The notes: a model not told the origin generated them from the sequence alone. A DNA stretch of 64,000 nucleotides from Candidatus Peregrinibacteria bacterium CG10_big_fil_rev_8_21_14_0_10_55_24 (GCA_002772745.1 PFDV01000005.1:1-64000), one strand, 5' to 3'; counted from the stretch's first letter, positions 50,594 to 59,712 are shown. Made by a program: numbers and translations.

Positions 50594-52846
50594 ATGTCCA
50601 ACACAGGATCTGCGATTAAGCCGCAGAAAGAGTACACCCTGGAATTGGGTGACAAGCCTCTTATTATGCGCACCGGCACGTTTGCAAGCCAAGCGAATGC
50701 CACGGTGCTTTGCCAGATGGGCGGGACCGTTTCCATGGGGAACATCACCATCTCCGATCCCCGCGAGGGAGTGGATTTCCTCCCCCTGCAGGTTGTGTAT
50801 CAGGAGAAGTACTACGCCGGAGGCAAGATTGCCGGCAGCCGCTTCCGTAAGCGCGAGGGGCGTCCTGGTGATGCGTACGTCCTCCTTGCCCGTGTTATTG
50901 ACCGTGGGCTACGTCCCATGTTCCCCAAACACATGCGCAACGATATCCAGGTGTTCTGCACGGTCCTGAGTTATGACTTTGAGAGCGAACACGACATTAC
51001 ATCCGCGAATGCCGCAAATTTGGCTGCCGCGCTTTCCGATTGCCCTGTGGATGGTCCGCTTGGAACGGTGAGAGTCGGACTCATTGGTGGTGAACTCGTC
51101 TTAAACCCTACGCGCGAAGCGCGTACGCGTAGCGATCTTGATATGTTCGTTACGGCATCACTCGACAAAGTGGTTATGATCGAAGCCGGTGCCAATCAGG
51201 TGCCGGAAGCGGAAATTCTTCGCGCAATTGAATTCGGCAAAAAGTGGGCGCAGAAGATTGCCAAGTTCTTCGCCGATATCCAAAAAGAGATCGGCAAGAC
51301 GAAATTTGAGGTTTCTCCGGCGTACACGCACAAGGAGGCAGCCGCGTTCCTGAAGGAATGGTCATTGTCGACCGTTACCAAGGCGATCAAAGATCCGTTG
51401 GCGAAGCTTGATCGTCGTCGCATTTTCAATGAGTTCATCAAAGGGGCCGCTGAAAAACTCCAGGAGAAATTCGGTGCTCCCGATGACAAGAACGCAGAGC
51501 TCACAGAACTCTATGCCCATGCGGGTGACCTTATGGATAAAGTGATTAAGAGTGAAGTCCGTCGGCTTATTCTTGAAGAGGGAATACGCATGAGCAGTCG
51601 CAACATCGATGAAATTCGTCCGATTGGTTCCATGGTCGATGTGCTGCCGAACTTTGTCCACGGTAGTGCGCTCTTTCAGCGCGGCGAAACGCAGGGGCTC
51701 ACCACCTGCACACTCGGCGCGCCCGGGGATAAACAGATTGTCGAAGGCATGGAAGGTGAGCATAAATTGCGTTACATGCATCACTACAACTTTCCGCCGT
51801 TCTCGGTGGGCGAAACAAGCAACCGTCTCTTTGTCGGTAATCGTGAAATCGGGCACGGAAATCTGGCGCAACGGGGCATTGAGCCCGTACTTCCCAAAGA
51901 AGAGGATTTTCCCTACACCATTCGCACGGTAACGGAAATCTTGGAGAGCAACGGCTCTTCCTCCATGGCGGCGACGTGCGGTTCCACACTCGCGCTCATG
52001 GCGGCGGGTGTCCCCATCTCCTCTCCGGTTTCCGGTATTGCATTGGGGCTCATCTCTGATGAAGAGAAAGGCAAGTACGTTGTCCTTTCCGATCTGCAGG
52101 ATGAAGAAGACTTCGGTGGCGACATGGACTTCAAAGTTACGGGGACAGAAAAGGGTGTCACTGCTATTCAGATGGATATCAAGATCAAGGGGCTCCCTGA
52201 TTCCGTATTCAAAGAAGCATTGGAACGCTCACACACGGGACGCCTGGAAATCCTCAAGACGATGCTTGCGGCTATTGCGGAACCCCGCAAAGAACTCAGT
52301 CCGCATGCACCGCGCATCGAGACCGTTCAGATCGATCCGGAGGATATCCGTCTGGTCATTGGCAAGGGGGGTGAAACGATCCAGAAGATTACGGGCGAAC
52401 TGGGTGTGGAGATCGATATTGAAGATAGCGGACTCATCTTCATCACCTCGGTGGACGGAGGGTCCATGCAGAAGGCCAAAGAGTGGATCGAGGGCATCGT
52501 GGCTAAACCCGAAGTTGGCAAGGTCTACGACTGCAAAGTGGTGCGCATCATCCCCGGCGTGGGTGCCATCGCGGAGTTCCTGCGCGGCAAGGACGGTATG
52601 ATCCATATCTCCGAACTGCAGTGGCAGCGCACGGAGAATGTCGAGGATGTGCTCAAGGTTGGCGATGAAGTGAAAGCGAAGTGCGTGGAGTACGATCCCA
52701 TTGACGGCAAAACGCGTCTGTCACTCAAGCAGATGCAGGAGCGTCCGGAAGGGTTCGTGGATCGTCCCAGTAATGGTCCGCGCCGTTCTCCGGGTGGTGG
52801 TGGGGGATTCCATCGTGGAGGGGGAAGGCCGCCCCCGCGTCGGTAG
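50594..52846 (+). CDS. pnp: Polyribonucleotide nucleotidyltransferase (PNPase)
   Basis: A 750-residue 3'-5' phosphorolytic exoribonuclease of the degradosome type. Two RNase PH domains (first: ATVLCQMGG, GGKIAGSRFRKREGRP; second: RPIGSMVDVLPNFVHGSALFQRGETQGL, SSSMAATCGSTLALMAAGVPI). KH domain (VIGKGGETIQKITGELGVEIDIEDSG) and S1 domain (GKVYDCKVVRIIPGVGAIAEFLRGKDGMIHISEL). Ends in a Gly/Arg/Pro-rich tail. A bidirectional terminator follows. Confidence 0.97.
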   Translation: MSNTGSAIKPQKEYTLELGDKPLIMRTGTFASQANATVLCQMGGTVSMGNITISDPREGVDFLPLQVVYQEKYYAGGKIAGSRFRKREGRPGDAYVLLARVIDRGLRPMFPKHMRNDIQVFCTVLSYDFESEHDITSANAANLAAALSDCPVDGPLGTVRVGLIGGELVLNPTREARTRSDLDMFVTASLDKVVMIEAGANQVPEAEILRAIEFGKKWAQKIAKFFADIQKEIGKTKFEVSPAYTHKEAAAFLKEWSLSTVTKAIKDPLAKLDRRRIFNEFIKGAAEKLQEKFGAPDDKNAELTELYAHAGDLMDKVIKSEVRRLILEEGIRMSSRNIDEIRPIGSMVDVLPNFVHGSALFQRGETQGLTTCTLGAPGDKQIVEGMEGEHKLRYMHHYNFPPFSVGETSNRLFVGNREIGHGNLAQRGIEPVLPKEEDFPYTIRTVTEILESNGSSSMAATCGSTLALMAAGVPISSPVSGIALGLISDEEKGKYVVLSDLQDEEDFGGDMDFKVTGTEKGVTAIQMDIKIKGLPDSVFKEALERSHTGRLEILKTMLAAIAEPRKELSPHAPRIETVQIDPEDIRLVIGKGGETIQKITGELGVEIDIEDSGLIFITSVDGGSMQKAKEWIEGIVAKPEVGKVYDCKVVRIIPGVGAIAEFLRGKDGMIHISELQWQRTENVEDVLKVGDEVKAKCVEYDPIDGKTRLSLKQMQERPEGFVDRPSNGPRRSPGGGGGFHRGGGRPPPRR

Positions 52847-52862
52847 CGGTTGATCAGTACTC

Positions 52863-52890
52863 CAAAAAGAGCCCCACCCTGGGGCTCTTC
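52863..52890. terminator. Bidirectional terminator, pnp / K+ channel
   Basis: AAAAAGAGCCCC-accct-GGGGCTCTTCCC. Good stem; the A-run gives a U-tract for the minus-strand gene. Confidence 0.75.
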
Positions 52891-52892
52891 CC

Positions 52893-53759
52893 TTATGTAG
52901 TTTTCTGCAACGCCTCCTGCACCCATGTGTGCGACTTTTCCTTGAGGATCAGGATATCCTCAAAGGCTTCGGTTTTCTGGTACGGGGATCGCTCCTGCCA
53001 TATGGGCATGGTCGCGTCCACGACGCGTATGAGCTCTTTCAGCTCGTGTATGCTCGCCTCGTGGCCCGTCCAATCGATGCCGGTGCTGCTCAATGTGTTA
53101 ATTGTTTTGTTAATGCGGTGGAGCGTGCGGTGCACCGATTCGAGAAGAAGCTCCTCGCGCTTGGCATCGATCGTGTAGAACGCGTTCCCTCCATCATAGA
53201 ATTCGGGTATCTCGCTGATCAGACTCTGTGCCTGTTGGTAGGCAATGGTCAGGTTCTCCCATGATTCCTCACTGAGGTTCCCCGTCTGCAGCGCCTCGGT
53301 CATGATGGTATCGAGGTCCTTGCGCACGACGAACAGGTCGCCGCGTGTGTTGTGGAAGACGTCCTCAAAGGTGAGCTTGTGCACTTCCTGGAGTGCGATT
53401 TCCTGGCGCTGGGAAATGAGCTTTGTGACGAGCACGGCAAAGATGAAGAGCGCGGAGATGCTCTGAATACTCACGAGGACCTTGCTCCATCCCTGTGGAA
53501 TGATATCTCCGTACCCCAGGGATGTTGCCGTGATGATGGAAAAGTACAAGCTGTCGCCGAAGCGCTGCCACGTTCCTATGGCATTTAGCGGCGTAGGTGC
53601 GTGGGCGGGGACGTACATTTCTAACAGGAAATAGCAGATCGCGAAGAGCACGGCGATCCCGACCCAGAGGAGGATGAGCGTCGTAGACGGAAGTTTGGTG
53701 ATCTCTACCAGGTAGAGAACACTGTGTCGTTTCCTGCCGTTGGTTGTTTTGGGTGACAT
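52893..53759 (-). CDS. Two-TM potassium channel with soluble helical domain
   Basis: A 288-residue protein with two membrane helices (about 27-48 and 88-112) around a pore helix and selectivity filter TATSLGYGD (76-84). The helical C-terminal 170 residues (VHKLTFEDVFHNTRGDLFVVRKDLDTIM...) do not resemble RCK domains. It probably forms a tetrameric K+ channel. TATAAT (53781-53776) lies 16 nt before the start. Confidence 0.85.
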   Translation of the reverse strand: MSPKTTNGRKRHSVLYLVEITKLPSTTLILLWVGIAVLFAICYFLLEMYVPAHAPTPLNAIGTWQRFGDSLYFSIITATSLGYGDIIPQGWSKVLVSIQSISALFIFAVLVTKLISQRQEIALQEVHKLTFEDVFHNTRGDLFVVRKDLDTIMTEALQTGNLSEESWENLTIAYQQAQSLISEIPEFYDGGNAFYTIDAKREELLLESVHRTLHRINKTINTLSSTGIDWTGHEASIHELKELIRVVDATMPIWQERSPYQKTEAFEDILILKEKSHTWVQEALQKTT

Positions 53760-53784
53760 GGCGTGTCTTAAGTATTATTATACA

Positions 53785-54066
53785 CTAATTATCTGTTTTT
53801 GTAGAGTCTTTCTTCTTTGGCTTCTTTTCGTCCTTTTGCTGAGATTTCCCCTCCTTCGCTTTCTCACTCTTCCTCTCGTCTTTCTTTGCCGGTGCACTGT
53901 CGGTTTTGTAGAAGCCGTTGCCCTTAAAATGAATGACAGGTGGAGCGATCAATCTGTCCGTTGGTCCATTGCACCGAGGGCAGGGAGGACACTCCTGTGA
54001 CCCGAACGGAATGGTCCCTTCGCATATCGCCAAGCACTTCCGGCACCGGAAATCAAACCTCGGCAT
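53785..54066 (-). CDS. FmdB-family zinc ribbon protein
   Basis: A 93-residue protein: FmdB-type zinc ribbon MPRFDFRCRKC...CPPCPRC (Cys pairs C8/C11 and near 29/32) with the family linker APPVIHFKGNGFYKTD, then a Lys/Ser/Asp-rich disordered tail (about 58-93). FmdB-like ribbons are common regulators or accessory proteins of unknown role. It lies upstream of the channel gene on the same strand (25 bp apart). Confidence 0.85.
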   Translation of the reverse strand: MPRFDFRCRKCLAICEGTIPFGSQECPPCPRCNGPTDRLIAPPVIHFKGNGFYKTDSAPAKKDERKSEKAKEGKSQQKDEKKPKKKDSTKTDN

Positions 54067-54130
54067 GGGAGTATCGTAGCATGCTTACGCCGTGAGCGAG
54101 AGGCGTCTCCCCCCTTTGCTTCTTTTGCAT

Positions 54131-54658
54131 TCAATTCAGCAACGTTCTTGCTTTACTGCGGCTCTCCACTATGGGATTTGCGAGATGTGCTCTGCTGTCG
54201 AGTGTAGACGCTCCTCTTAGGACATCCGCGGCAAAACTTGGGGCAACGTCCAATGCGTCGAGCACCCCTTGGCCTATCTGCGCGCCACCGCGCAGGGGTC
54301 GCAGGCGCAGGATGTTCCCCGCTCCCTTCAACACGTTTCCCACAGCGCCGATGGTGCTCTCCTTCGTGCGCTGGATCCCTCCCAGCGGTTCCATGGGTTC
54401 TCTGTCCCCTCGTACGAGCTTCAAGAGGTCGCTCCCCGGCTTGAATACGACTGCATGACCGATATCACCGGCTTTGGCGAGCCAATTGAAGGGGTCGGCG
54501 AGGTTGGCGTTTGCAAAATCGCTGGGATCGAGTGCGCGGGTAATGTTGTACTTTGGCCCAGAACCCATCGCAGAGAGCTCTTCTGTGTTCTCTTTCAGGC
54601 GTAAGAGACGCTGCTCGGAGAGATACACGCCGTTGCTCGCGAACGTCCGTGTGATCAT
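54131..54658 (-). CDS. Hypothetical protein
   Basis: A 175-residue protein starting MITRTFASNGVYLSEQRLL, polar at first, with small glycine-rich segments later (GAVGNVLKGAGNILRLRPLRGG). No domain recognised and no signal peptide. ATG 54658 is fixed by TTGAAA-N17-TAGAAT ending 10 nt upstream; the longer frame is rejected. Confidence 0.6.
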   Translation of the reverse strand: MITRTFASNGVYLSEQRLLRLKENTEELSAMGSGPKYNITRALDPSDFANANLADPFNWLAKAGDIGHAVVFKPGSDLLKLVRGDREPMEPLGGIQRTKESTIGAVGNVLKGAGNILRLRPLRGGAQIGQGVLDALDVAPSFAADVLRGASTLDSRAHLANPIVESRSKARTLLN

Positions 54659-54668
54659 TGGAAAACAA

Positions 54669-54697
54669 ATTCTAAGGGAAATGAATGTGTTTTTCAA
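54669..54697 (-). promoter_or_regulatory. Promoter of the 54658 gene
   Basis: Minus-strand TTGAAA (54697-54692), 17-nt spacer, TAGAAT (54674-54669), 10 nt to the ATG: one of the clearest leaderless-type promoters. Confidence 0.6.
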
Positions 54698-54705
54698 TGT
54701 TTTTC

Positions 54706-54734
54706 TTGCAAAGACATGTTCGAGTCTGTATAAC
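54706..54734 (+). promoter_or_regulatory. Promoter of the candidate sRNA
   Basis: TTGCAA (54706-54711), 17-nt spacer, TATAAC (54729-54734); divergent from and next to the preceding promoter. Confidence 0.6.
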
Positions 54735-54740
54735 AACGCG

Positions 54741-54803
54741 GCTTAATTCAAGCAATCGTTCTTTCCATCTCCAACTGGCCGCCCCAATAAGGCGGTCTTT
54801 TTT
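54741..54803 (+). ncRNA. Candidate small RNA of about 63 nt
   Basis: A promoter (54706-54734) and an intrinsic terminator (GGCCGCC-ccaataa-GGCGGTC then TTTTTT, 54777-54803) frame a stretch with no start codon. The single-stranded body gcttaattcaagcaatcg with ttctttccatctccaac would be free for base pairing. No known RNA family recognised. Confidence 0.5.
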
Positions 54804-54833
54804 ACGTGTGATTTTTTCTCTTCAGTTAAAGCT

Positions 54834-54858
54834 GGCCGGCGTACGTGGTACGCCGGCC
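54834..54858. repeat. Perfect 11-bp inverted repeat
   Basis: GGCCGGCGTAC-gtg-GTACGCCGGCC. It lies about 80 bp past the 39-residue ORF on the minus strand and may end its transcript, although the following U-tract is poor. Confidence 0.6.
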
Positions 54859-54937
54859 TTGAGGGTTACGTTGGTGCGCTCTGTAGCACACCAACTCTCG
54901 TTGTTTGTTGCTGTCTTCGCGCTGGTTCGATGGTGCG

Positions 54938-55057
54938 CTAGAGCAGCAAGTGGGCCGCGCCGTCGATGACCTTCTTCTTGGCCGTCTCGTTCGCCCTGTT
55001 CGTCTTGGCGATCTTGAAGTCCATGTTCTCGGTCAACATCATCTTCAGGCGCTTCAC
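54938..55057 (-). CDS. 39-residue basic protein with strong Shine-Dalgarno
   Basis: GTG-started ORF, MKRLKMMLTENMDFKIAKT at the start and KKKVIDGAAHLLL at the end; basic and helical, not recognised. GGAGG (minus strand, 55068-55064) lies 6 nt before GTG, the only near-consensus ribosome binding site I noticed in the window. A promoter (55211-55182) and a strong hairpin (55104-55134) lie upstream, so its expression signals differ from all neighbours, as for a transferred gene. Confidence 0.55.
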   Translation of the reverse strand: MKRLKMMLTENMDFKIAKTNRANETAKKKVIDGAAHLLL

Positions 55058-55103
55058 GGCACACCTCCTTTCCCGTCTTCTCAGACGAGAATCTAGAGTG
55101 ACT

Positions 55104-55134
55104 GGGCGTCCCCGGAACATTCCGGGGTTTGCCC
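55104..55134. repeat. Hairpin in the leader of the 39-residue ORF
   Basis: GGGC-gt-CCCCGGAA-ca-TTCCGGGG-ttt-GCCC: long, almost perfect stem between promoter and ORF. Not followed by a U-tract on the minus strand, so more likely a stabilising or regulatory stem than a terminator. Confidence 0.5.
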
Positions 55135-55181
55135 AAGGAACAACGAGGGGAAAACCACGGAGTGTGGATCCCTCGAAGAGC

Positions 55182-55211
55182 GGTATACGGTAAAAGCAGG
55201 TTTTCTGTCAA
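55182..55211 (-). promoter_or_regulatory. Promoter of the 39-residue ORF
   Basis: Consensus TTGACA (55211-55206), 18-nt spacer, TATACC (55187-55182) on the minus strand, divergent from valS. Confidence 0.55.
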
Positions 55212-55282
55212 TAATGTTCTCCTCCTTGTTCCCAAGTAGAAACACGGTGCAAGGGGCCGCAAAATTCGCTACAGTCGGACCT

Positions 55283-58000
55283 ATGCTCCCCAAGGCGTAC
55301 GATCCTCAGGCGACCGAAGACCGCATCTATAAGTTATGGGAGGAGTCGGGCGCTTTCCGCGCGGACGCCAGGAGCGCCAAGGAGGCCTTTGCCGTGAGCA
55401 TGCCGCCGCCCAATGCCACGGGGCAGCTCCATTTGGGGCATGCCGTGATGCTCGCACTGGAGGACATCTTCGTGCGTTTTGCGCGCATGCGGGGCAAGGA
55501 AGCATTGTGGCTCCCTGGTACGGATCATGCGGCGATTGCCACCGAGAGCGTGGTCATCAAGAAGATTCAAAAGGAGGAGAAGGTCAAAGACCCTCGTACG
55601 CACTATGGGCGCGAGAAGCTCGTAGAGAAGATCGCCGAGTTCGTGGAGAAGAGCCAAGGGACGATCCGCTCGCAGATCCGTAAGATGGGCTCGAGCTGCG
55701 ACTGGAGCCGCGAGCGCTATACCCTGGACCCTGCGCTCAGCCGCTGCGTGAATGAAGTTTTTGTGAAGATGTACAAGGATGGTCTCATCTATCGCGGCAA
55801 CAGAGTGGTCAACTGGGATACGGCGCTTCAGACGACGATTAGCGACGATGAAATCGAATACGTCGATCGTGAGGGAACGCTATGGACATTCGAATATCTC
55901 TCTGCCAAGCAGACGGGTGGTGAGCCGCTCTTTGTGGCCACCTCGCGCCCCGAGACCAAGCTCGGCGACAATGCGATTATCGTGCATCCCGATGACGAGC
56001 GTTACCAGCACCTCGTCGGGCGCCATTTTGAGGTGGAGTGGCCCGGAGGCGTTACGCGCCATGTGACGGTGATTGCCGATCATACTGTGGACCGCGCATT
56101 CGGCACCGGTGCTATCGGCTGTACGCCGTTCCACAGCAAGGTCGACTTTGAAATCTGGCAGCGGCACAAGGAGGAAATTCTCTCAGAGCCCTTGCAGGTG
56201 ATTGGTGAAGACGGCCTGATGACGGAGCATGCGGGGGATTTTGCTGGTTTGAGCATTGAGCACTGTCGTGAGCACTTTGTTGCAGGCCTACAGGCACAGG
56301 GGAGGCTTCTCCCAGAGGAAAAGTATGTGCAGCCACTCTCAATCTCGTATCGCTCTAAGCAGCCTGTGGAGCCCATCCCCAAACTCCAATGGTTCATTGA
56401 TGTGAATAAGAAGGTTGTTTCTTGGAAGGGGAAGATGATGAGCTTGAAGGAAGTGATGCAGGAGGTCGTGCGCTGCGGCGACGTGCGCATCATCCCCGAT
56501 CGCTTTGCAAAGACCTACTTCCAGTGGATTGATAATCTTCAGGACTGGTGCATCTCTCGCCAGATCTGGTGGGGGCATCGGGTGCCGGTGTGGTATCGCG
56601 GTGAAGGCGATGGGGAGCGCGAAACCTATGTCGGTGTCGCTCCTCCTGCAGGTGCAGGTTGGGAACAGGACCCCGATACGCTCGATACGTGGTTCTCCTC
56701 GGGCTTGTGGACGTGGTCCACGCTCATTGATCCTGTGCTTGCGGGTGATTTCTCACTTTCTTTGGAAGATCTCCTGAGGCAGAGCAGCGATTTTCGGAAG
56801 TTCCACCCCACGAGCGTGATGGAAACAGGCTACGACATCCTCTTCTTCTGGGTGGCCAGGATGATTCTCATGTCGACGTACGCCACGGGGCAAATTCCCT
56901 TCAAAACCGTGTACCTGCACGGGCTCGTGCGCACGCGCGAGGGCAAGAAGATGAGCAAGTCCGATCCGCAAACCTGCATCGATCCTCTGGAGATCATCGC
57001 CGAGTGCGGCGCGGATGCCCTGCGGATGTCCATGATTGTGGGGCAGAGCCCAGGCAATGATTTCCGTCTCTACAAGGAGAAGATCGGTGGGTATCGGAAC
57101 TTCGTCAACAAACTGTGGAACGCTTCGCGATTCGTTCTTCTTGAGTGTGAGAAGGCGGAGGTCGACCCGCACACCATCACAAAGCTCCCTGACCTCAAAG
57201 AACTCTCCCTTGCCGATCGTGCCGTGCTCCACGCATCGGAAGTCCTCATTGAGGAGGCGACACAGGGGTTGGAGGAGTACCGCCTGAGCGAGGTGGGGGA
57301 ACGGCTCTACAGCTTCGTGTGGGATTTCTTCTGTGATTGGTACCTGGAACTCTCCAAAGGGAATGCGAACCATGCGGTGCTCGTGCATGTACTGCGGCGC
57401 ATTCTCAAACTCCTGCACCCCTACTGTCCGTTTGTCACGGAGGAACTCTGGATTGCCTTTAAACCTGTCAACGCAGAACTGCTCATTACGGAAGCATGGC
57501 CGACGGTGAAAGAGGAACGCAAGGATCCTGATGCGTATAGCGATTTCTCTCTGGTCATTGCCGTCATCTCCGCTATCCGCAGCCTGCGCGCGGATCACGG
57601 TGTGGAGCCGGGCGCCAAAGTATCCGCCATCATCCACGCAGATTGCGTAAAGCTCCTGACATCTCAGCGTGCGCACATTGAGCGCATTGCGCGCTTGTCA
57701 GATCTCACGGTCGATGCAAAAGCCAAGAAGCACGCGCATGCCGCGAGTACATTCCTCACGGGGGGAATCGAAGTCCACGTTCCCCTGGAAGGACTCATTG
57801 ATCTTGAAAAAGAGCGTACGAAACTTACGAAAGAACTCAAAGACGTGGAGCGCTTTCTTACTTCCATTCAGGCAAAGCTCACGAACAAGAAGTTCCTTGA
57901 GAACGCTCCCGAGGAAGTGGTCGCCCTGGAGAAGGAGAAGCTCACCAACGCCCAGGAAAAAGCTGCGAAGCTTCAGGCGCGCCTTAAGACGTTCGCATAA
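55283..58000 (+). CDS. valS: Valyl-tRNA synthetase
   Basis: A 905-residue class I synthetase. HLGH motif in PPPNATGQLHLGHA (41-54), KMSKS (near 555), CP1 editing domain with TSRPETKLGDNAIIVHP and DHTVDRAFGTGAIGCTPFHSKVDFE, WWGHRVPVWY. C-terminal anticodon domain and a terminal coiled coil (LIDLEKERTKLTKELKDVERF) typical of ValRS. ATG 55283 is 7 nt after TACAGT (55270-55275); the longer frame from 55214 is rejected. Confidence 0.97.
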   Translation: MLPKAYDPQATEDRIYKLWEESGAFRADARSAKEAFAVSMPPPNATGQLHLGHAVMLALEDIFVRFARMRGKEALWLPGTDHAAIATESVVIKKIQKEEKVKDPRTHYGREKLVEKIAEFVEKSQGTIRSQIRKMGSSCDWSRERYTLDPALSRCVNEVFVKMYKDGLIYRGNRVVNWDTALQTTISDDEIEYVDREGTLWTFEYLSAKQTGGEPLFVATSRPETKLGDNAIIVHPDDERYQHLVGRHFEVEWPGGVTRHVTVIADHTVDRAFGTGAIGCTPFHSKVDFEIWQRHKEEILSEPLQVIGEDGLMTEHAGDFAGLSIEHCREHFVAGLQAQGRLLPEEKYVQPLSISYRSKQPVEPIPKLQWFIDVNKKVVSWKGKMMSLKEVMQEVVRCGDVRIIPDRFAKTYFQWIDNLQDWCISRQIWWGHRVPVWYRGEGDGERETYVGVAPPAGAGWEQDPDTLDTWFSSGLWTWSTLIDPVLAGDFSLSLEDLLRQSSDFRKFHPTSVMETGYDILFFWVARMILMSTYATGQIPFKTVYLHGLVRTREGKKMSKSDPQTCIDPLEIIAECGADALRMSMIVGQSPGNDFRLYKEKIGGYRNFVNKLWNASRFVLLECEKAEVDPHTITKLPDLKELSLADRAVLHASEVLIEEATQGLEEYRLSEVGERLYSFVWDFFCDWYLELSKGNANHAVLVHVLRRILKLLHPYCPFVTEELWIAFKPVNAELLITEAWPTVKEERKDPDAYSDFSLVIAVISAIRSLRADHGVEPGAKVSAIIHADCVKLLTSQRAHIERIARLSDLTVDAKAKKHAHAASTFLTGGIEVHVPLEGLIDLEKERTKLTKELKDVERFLTSIQAKLTNKKFLENAPEEVVALEKEKLTNAQEKAAKLQARLKTFA

Positions 58001-58002
58001 AA

Positions 58003-58035
58003 AGAGAGCCCTCAGACGAGAGCTCTCTCGTTTGG
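58003..58035 (+). terminator. valS terminator
   Basis: AGAGAGC-cctcagacga-GAGCTCTCT then CGTTTGG, directly after the stop. Confidence 0.55.
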
Positions 58036-58042
58036 ATAGCTC

Positions 58043-58423
58043 TCATTCACTCTTCCACTGTTGCAACCTTGCCGCCCGGGTGTGTGTTTCCGTTTCCTGC
58101 CGCAGGACGCGCGCACTCCTGCGTTCGGTGGTTTGTATGCGCTGCTGCACCACGCTCTGTATGTTCTGCGTGCGTGTACGGGTGTGCGTGGCGGCAGCCT
58201 TTTTGGTGCTTGTCTGCGAGCCGAGGTTTTCTTTTGTTGCAGCAAGCTTCTGCTCTGCACAACGGCGGTCAGAGACACGTATCTCGCCAATGGATTCATT
58301 ATTGAGACGTGTGCAGGAATTCGCTCTCAGGTACGGCATGCTCTCAACGCTGTACGCGAGAGTCACACTTGGAATTGTCGCAGAGAGTGCAGCGAGAGCT
58401 ACATTTGAGAAGAATCGGTTCAT
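58043..58423 (-). CDS. Secreted basic protein
   Basis: A 126-residue protein with a Sec signal peptide (MNRFFSNVALAALSATIPSV, cleavage near LAYS). The mature chain is Gln/Arg/Thr-rich and probably helical (KKAAATHTRTRTQNIQSVVQQRIQ). Two Cys. Not recognised. ATG 58423 is chosen because it begins the signal peptide; the longer frame overlaps the polymerase gene. Confidence 0.55.
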   Translation of the reverse strand: MNRFFSNVALAALSATIPSVTLAYSVESMPYLRANSCTRLNNESIGEIRVSDRRCAEQKLAATKENLGSQTSTKKAAATHTRTRTQNIQSVVQQRIQTTERRSARVLRQETETHTRAARLQQWKSE

Positions 58424-58488
58424 GAGGGGAGGGAAGAAGGGTTCTTCTATCTTCCTCTTTTGTTTTCTCTGGCGCAACTTGTGCCCCC

Positions 58489-59712
58489 CTAGCGGACGGT
58501 GGGGATGCTTCCGTAGCGATTCGGTGTAACGGTGCGGCAGCCCTTGTGGAGGAGAACGCCTGGTCCCCGTACGATTGCATCGCGTCCGTAGCGTTTGCGC
58601 ACGGTATCCAGGGACCGTTGGAGCTCCTGCGCCCGGTCGGTACGTTGCGTGTTCTCGAAGAGCGCATACTGCTGAGCTCCTGCAGGTTGCAGCCGAAAAA
58701 GGCACATGCCGATCTGTGTGTAGGCGACAGAACGGTTCCAGGCATCGCAGAAACATGCGTGGACAGAGGAGAGTAGTTGTTCCTCGGTATCCAGTGGTTG
58801 GGGGAGTTTGCATGCACGTTCTGCATACTGCAGTGCCGCATCCCGCAGCCACACGGCGATGCCTCTGCACTGCAGTCCCTCGCGCCGCATTTTAAGGACG
58901 CAGTGAGCGGCGTGTTGCATCAGGAAGCCCATGAGCATGTCGCGGTTACGCGTCCGCGTGAAGCTCCTGCACCGCGAAATCGACTGTGGTGGACGTACAT
59001 CCTCCTCAATCTCCTCCACAGCTGTTCCCATGAGTTCGTGCCGCATCGTAATTCCCGGTTTACCGAAAAGGTGCACGAGCGTCTCTTCCGGCGCCTGAGC
59101 GACATCCCATGCGGTTCGCCATTGAAGCGCTTGTGCCTGAATGCTGCGCTGGCGGCCCATCCCCGGGATTGCTTCTTTTGGACGATCACGGAGGAAGCTC
59201 TCCACGCTCATATCTGTTTTTCTCTCATCGATCATGGTGATACCGGAGGGCTTGCGGTACTCGCTTGCCATCTTCGCAAGCAGTTTGGTTGGTGCAATGC
59301 CGACCGATACACTCACGCCCACGCTCTGACTCACAATCCTCTGAGTTCCCCGTGCCCAGCGCAGAAGATGATGCGGTACTCCTCCGGGGCATTTTTTGAG
59401 ATCCAGAAACCATTCATCCACCGACATTTTCTCGATGCGTGGACAAATACTCATAAGGATAGATTCGATTTGCTGCGAGGCACTGCACGCTTCGGAGAAG
59501 TCCGAAGGGGCGGCCAAGGCCTCCGGGCAGAGCGTCTGTGCATCGCGCAGGCGCATGCCGGTTTTCACCCCCTTTGCCTTTGCTTCGTAACTTGCAGCGA
59601 TGACGAACCCGCCGCCCATGGCCAGTGCCAGGAGGGGTTTCCCCCTCAGGCGGGGGTTGTGCCGTTGAAGGACGGACGCGAAGAATGCGTCGGCATCAAT
59701 ATGGCAGTACAT
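58489..59712 (-). CDS. dinB: Y-family DNA polymerase (DinB/UmuC type)
   Basis: A 407-residue translesion polymerase. HIDADAFFASV (catalytic Asp), GGFVIAASYEAKAKGVKTGMRL, MSVDEWFLDL (catalytic D-E pair), SVSVGIAPTKLLAKMASEYRKPSGI, IPGMG and a little-finger region with RSFTRT. The length and the late extension resemble UmuC/Pol IV; the exact subfamily is open. It lies downstream of lexA, separated only by the four-helix-bundle unit, so probably SOS-regulated. Confidence 0.9.
   Translation of the reverse strand: MYCHIDADAFFASVLQRHNPRLRGKPLLALAMGGGFVIAASYEAKAKGVKTGMRLRDAQTLCPEALAAPSDFSEACSASQQIESILMSICPRIEKMSVDEWFLDLKKCPGGVPHHLLRWARGTQRIVSQSVGVSVSVGIAPTKLLAKMASEYRKPSGITMIDERKTDMSVESFLRDRPKEAIPGMGRQRSIQAQALQWRTAWDVAQAPEETLVHLFGKPGITMRHELMGTAVEEIEEDVRPPQSISRCRSFTRTRNRDMLMGFLMQHAAHCVLKMRREGLQCRGIAVWLRDAALQYAERACKLPQPLDTEEQLLSSVHACFCDAWNRSVAYTQIGMCLFRLQPAGAQQYALFENTQRTDRAQELQRSLDTVRKRYGRDAIVRGPGVLLHKGCRTVTPNRYGSIPTVR

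Noticed and set aside
55100..55282. T-box leader for valS
   Set aside because: No T-box consensus and no U-tract terminator in the valS direction; the hairpin fits the divergent 39-codon gene better, and valS has a -10 only 7 nt before its ATG.
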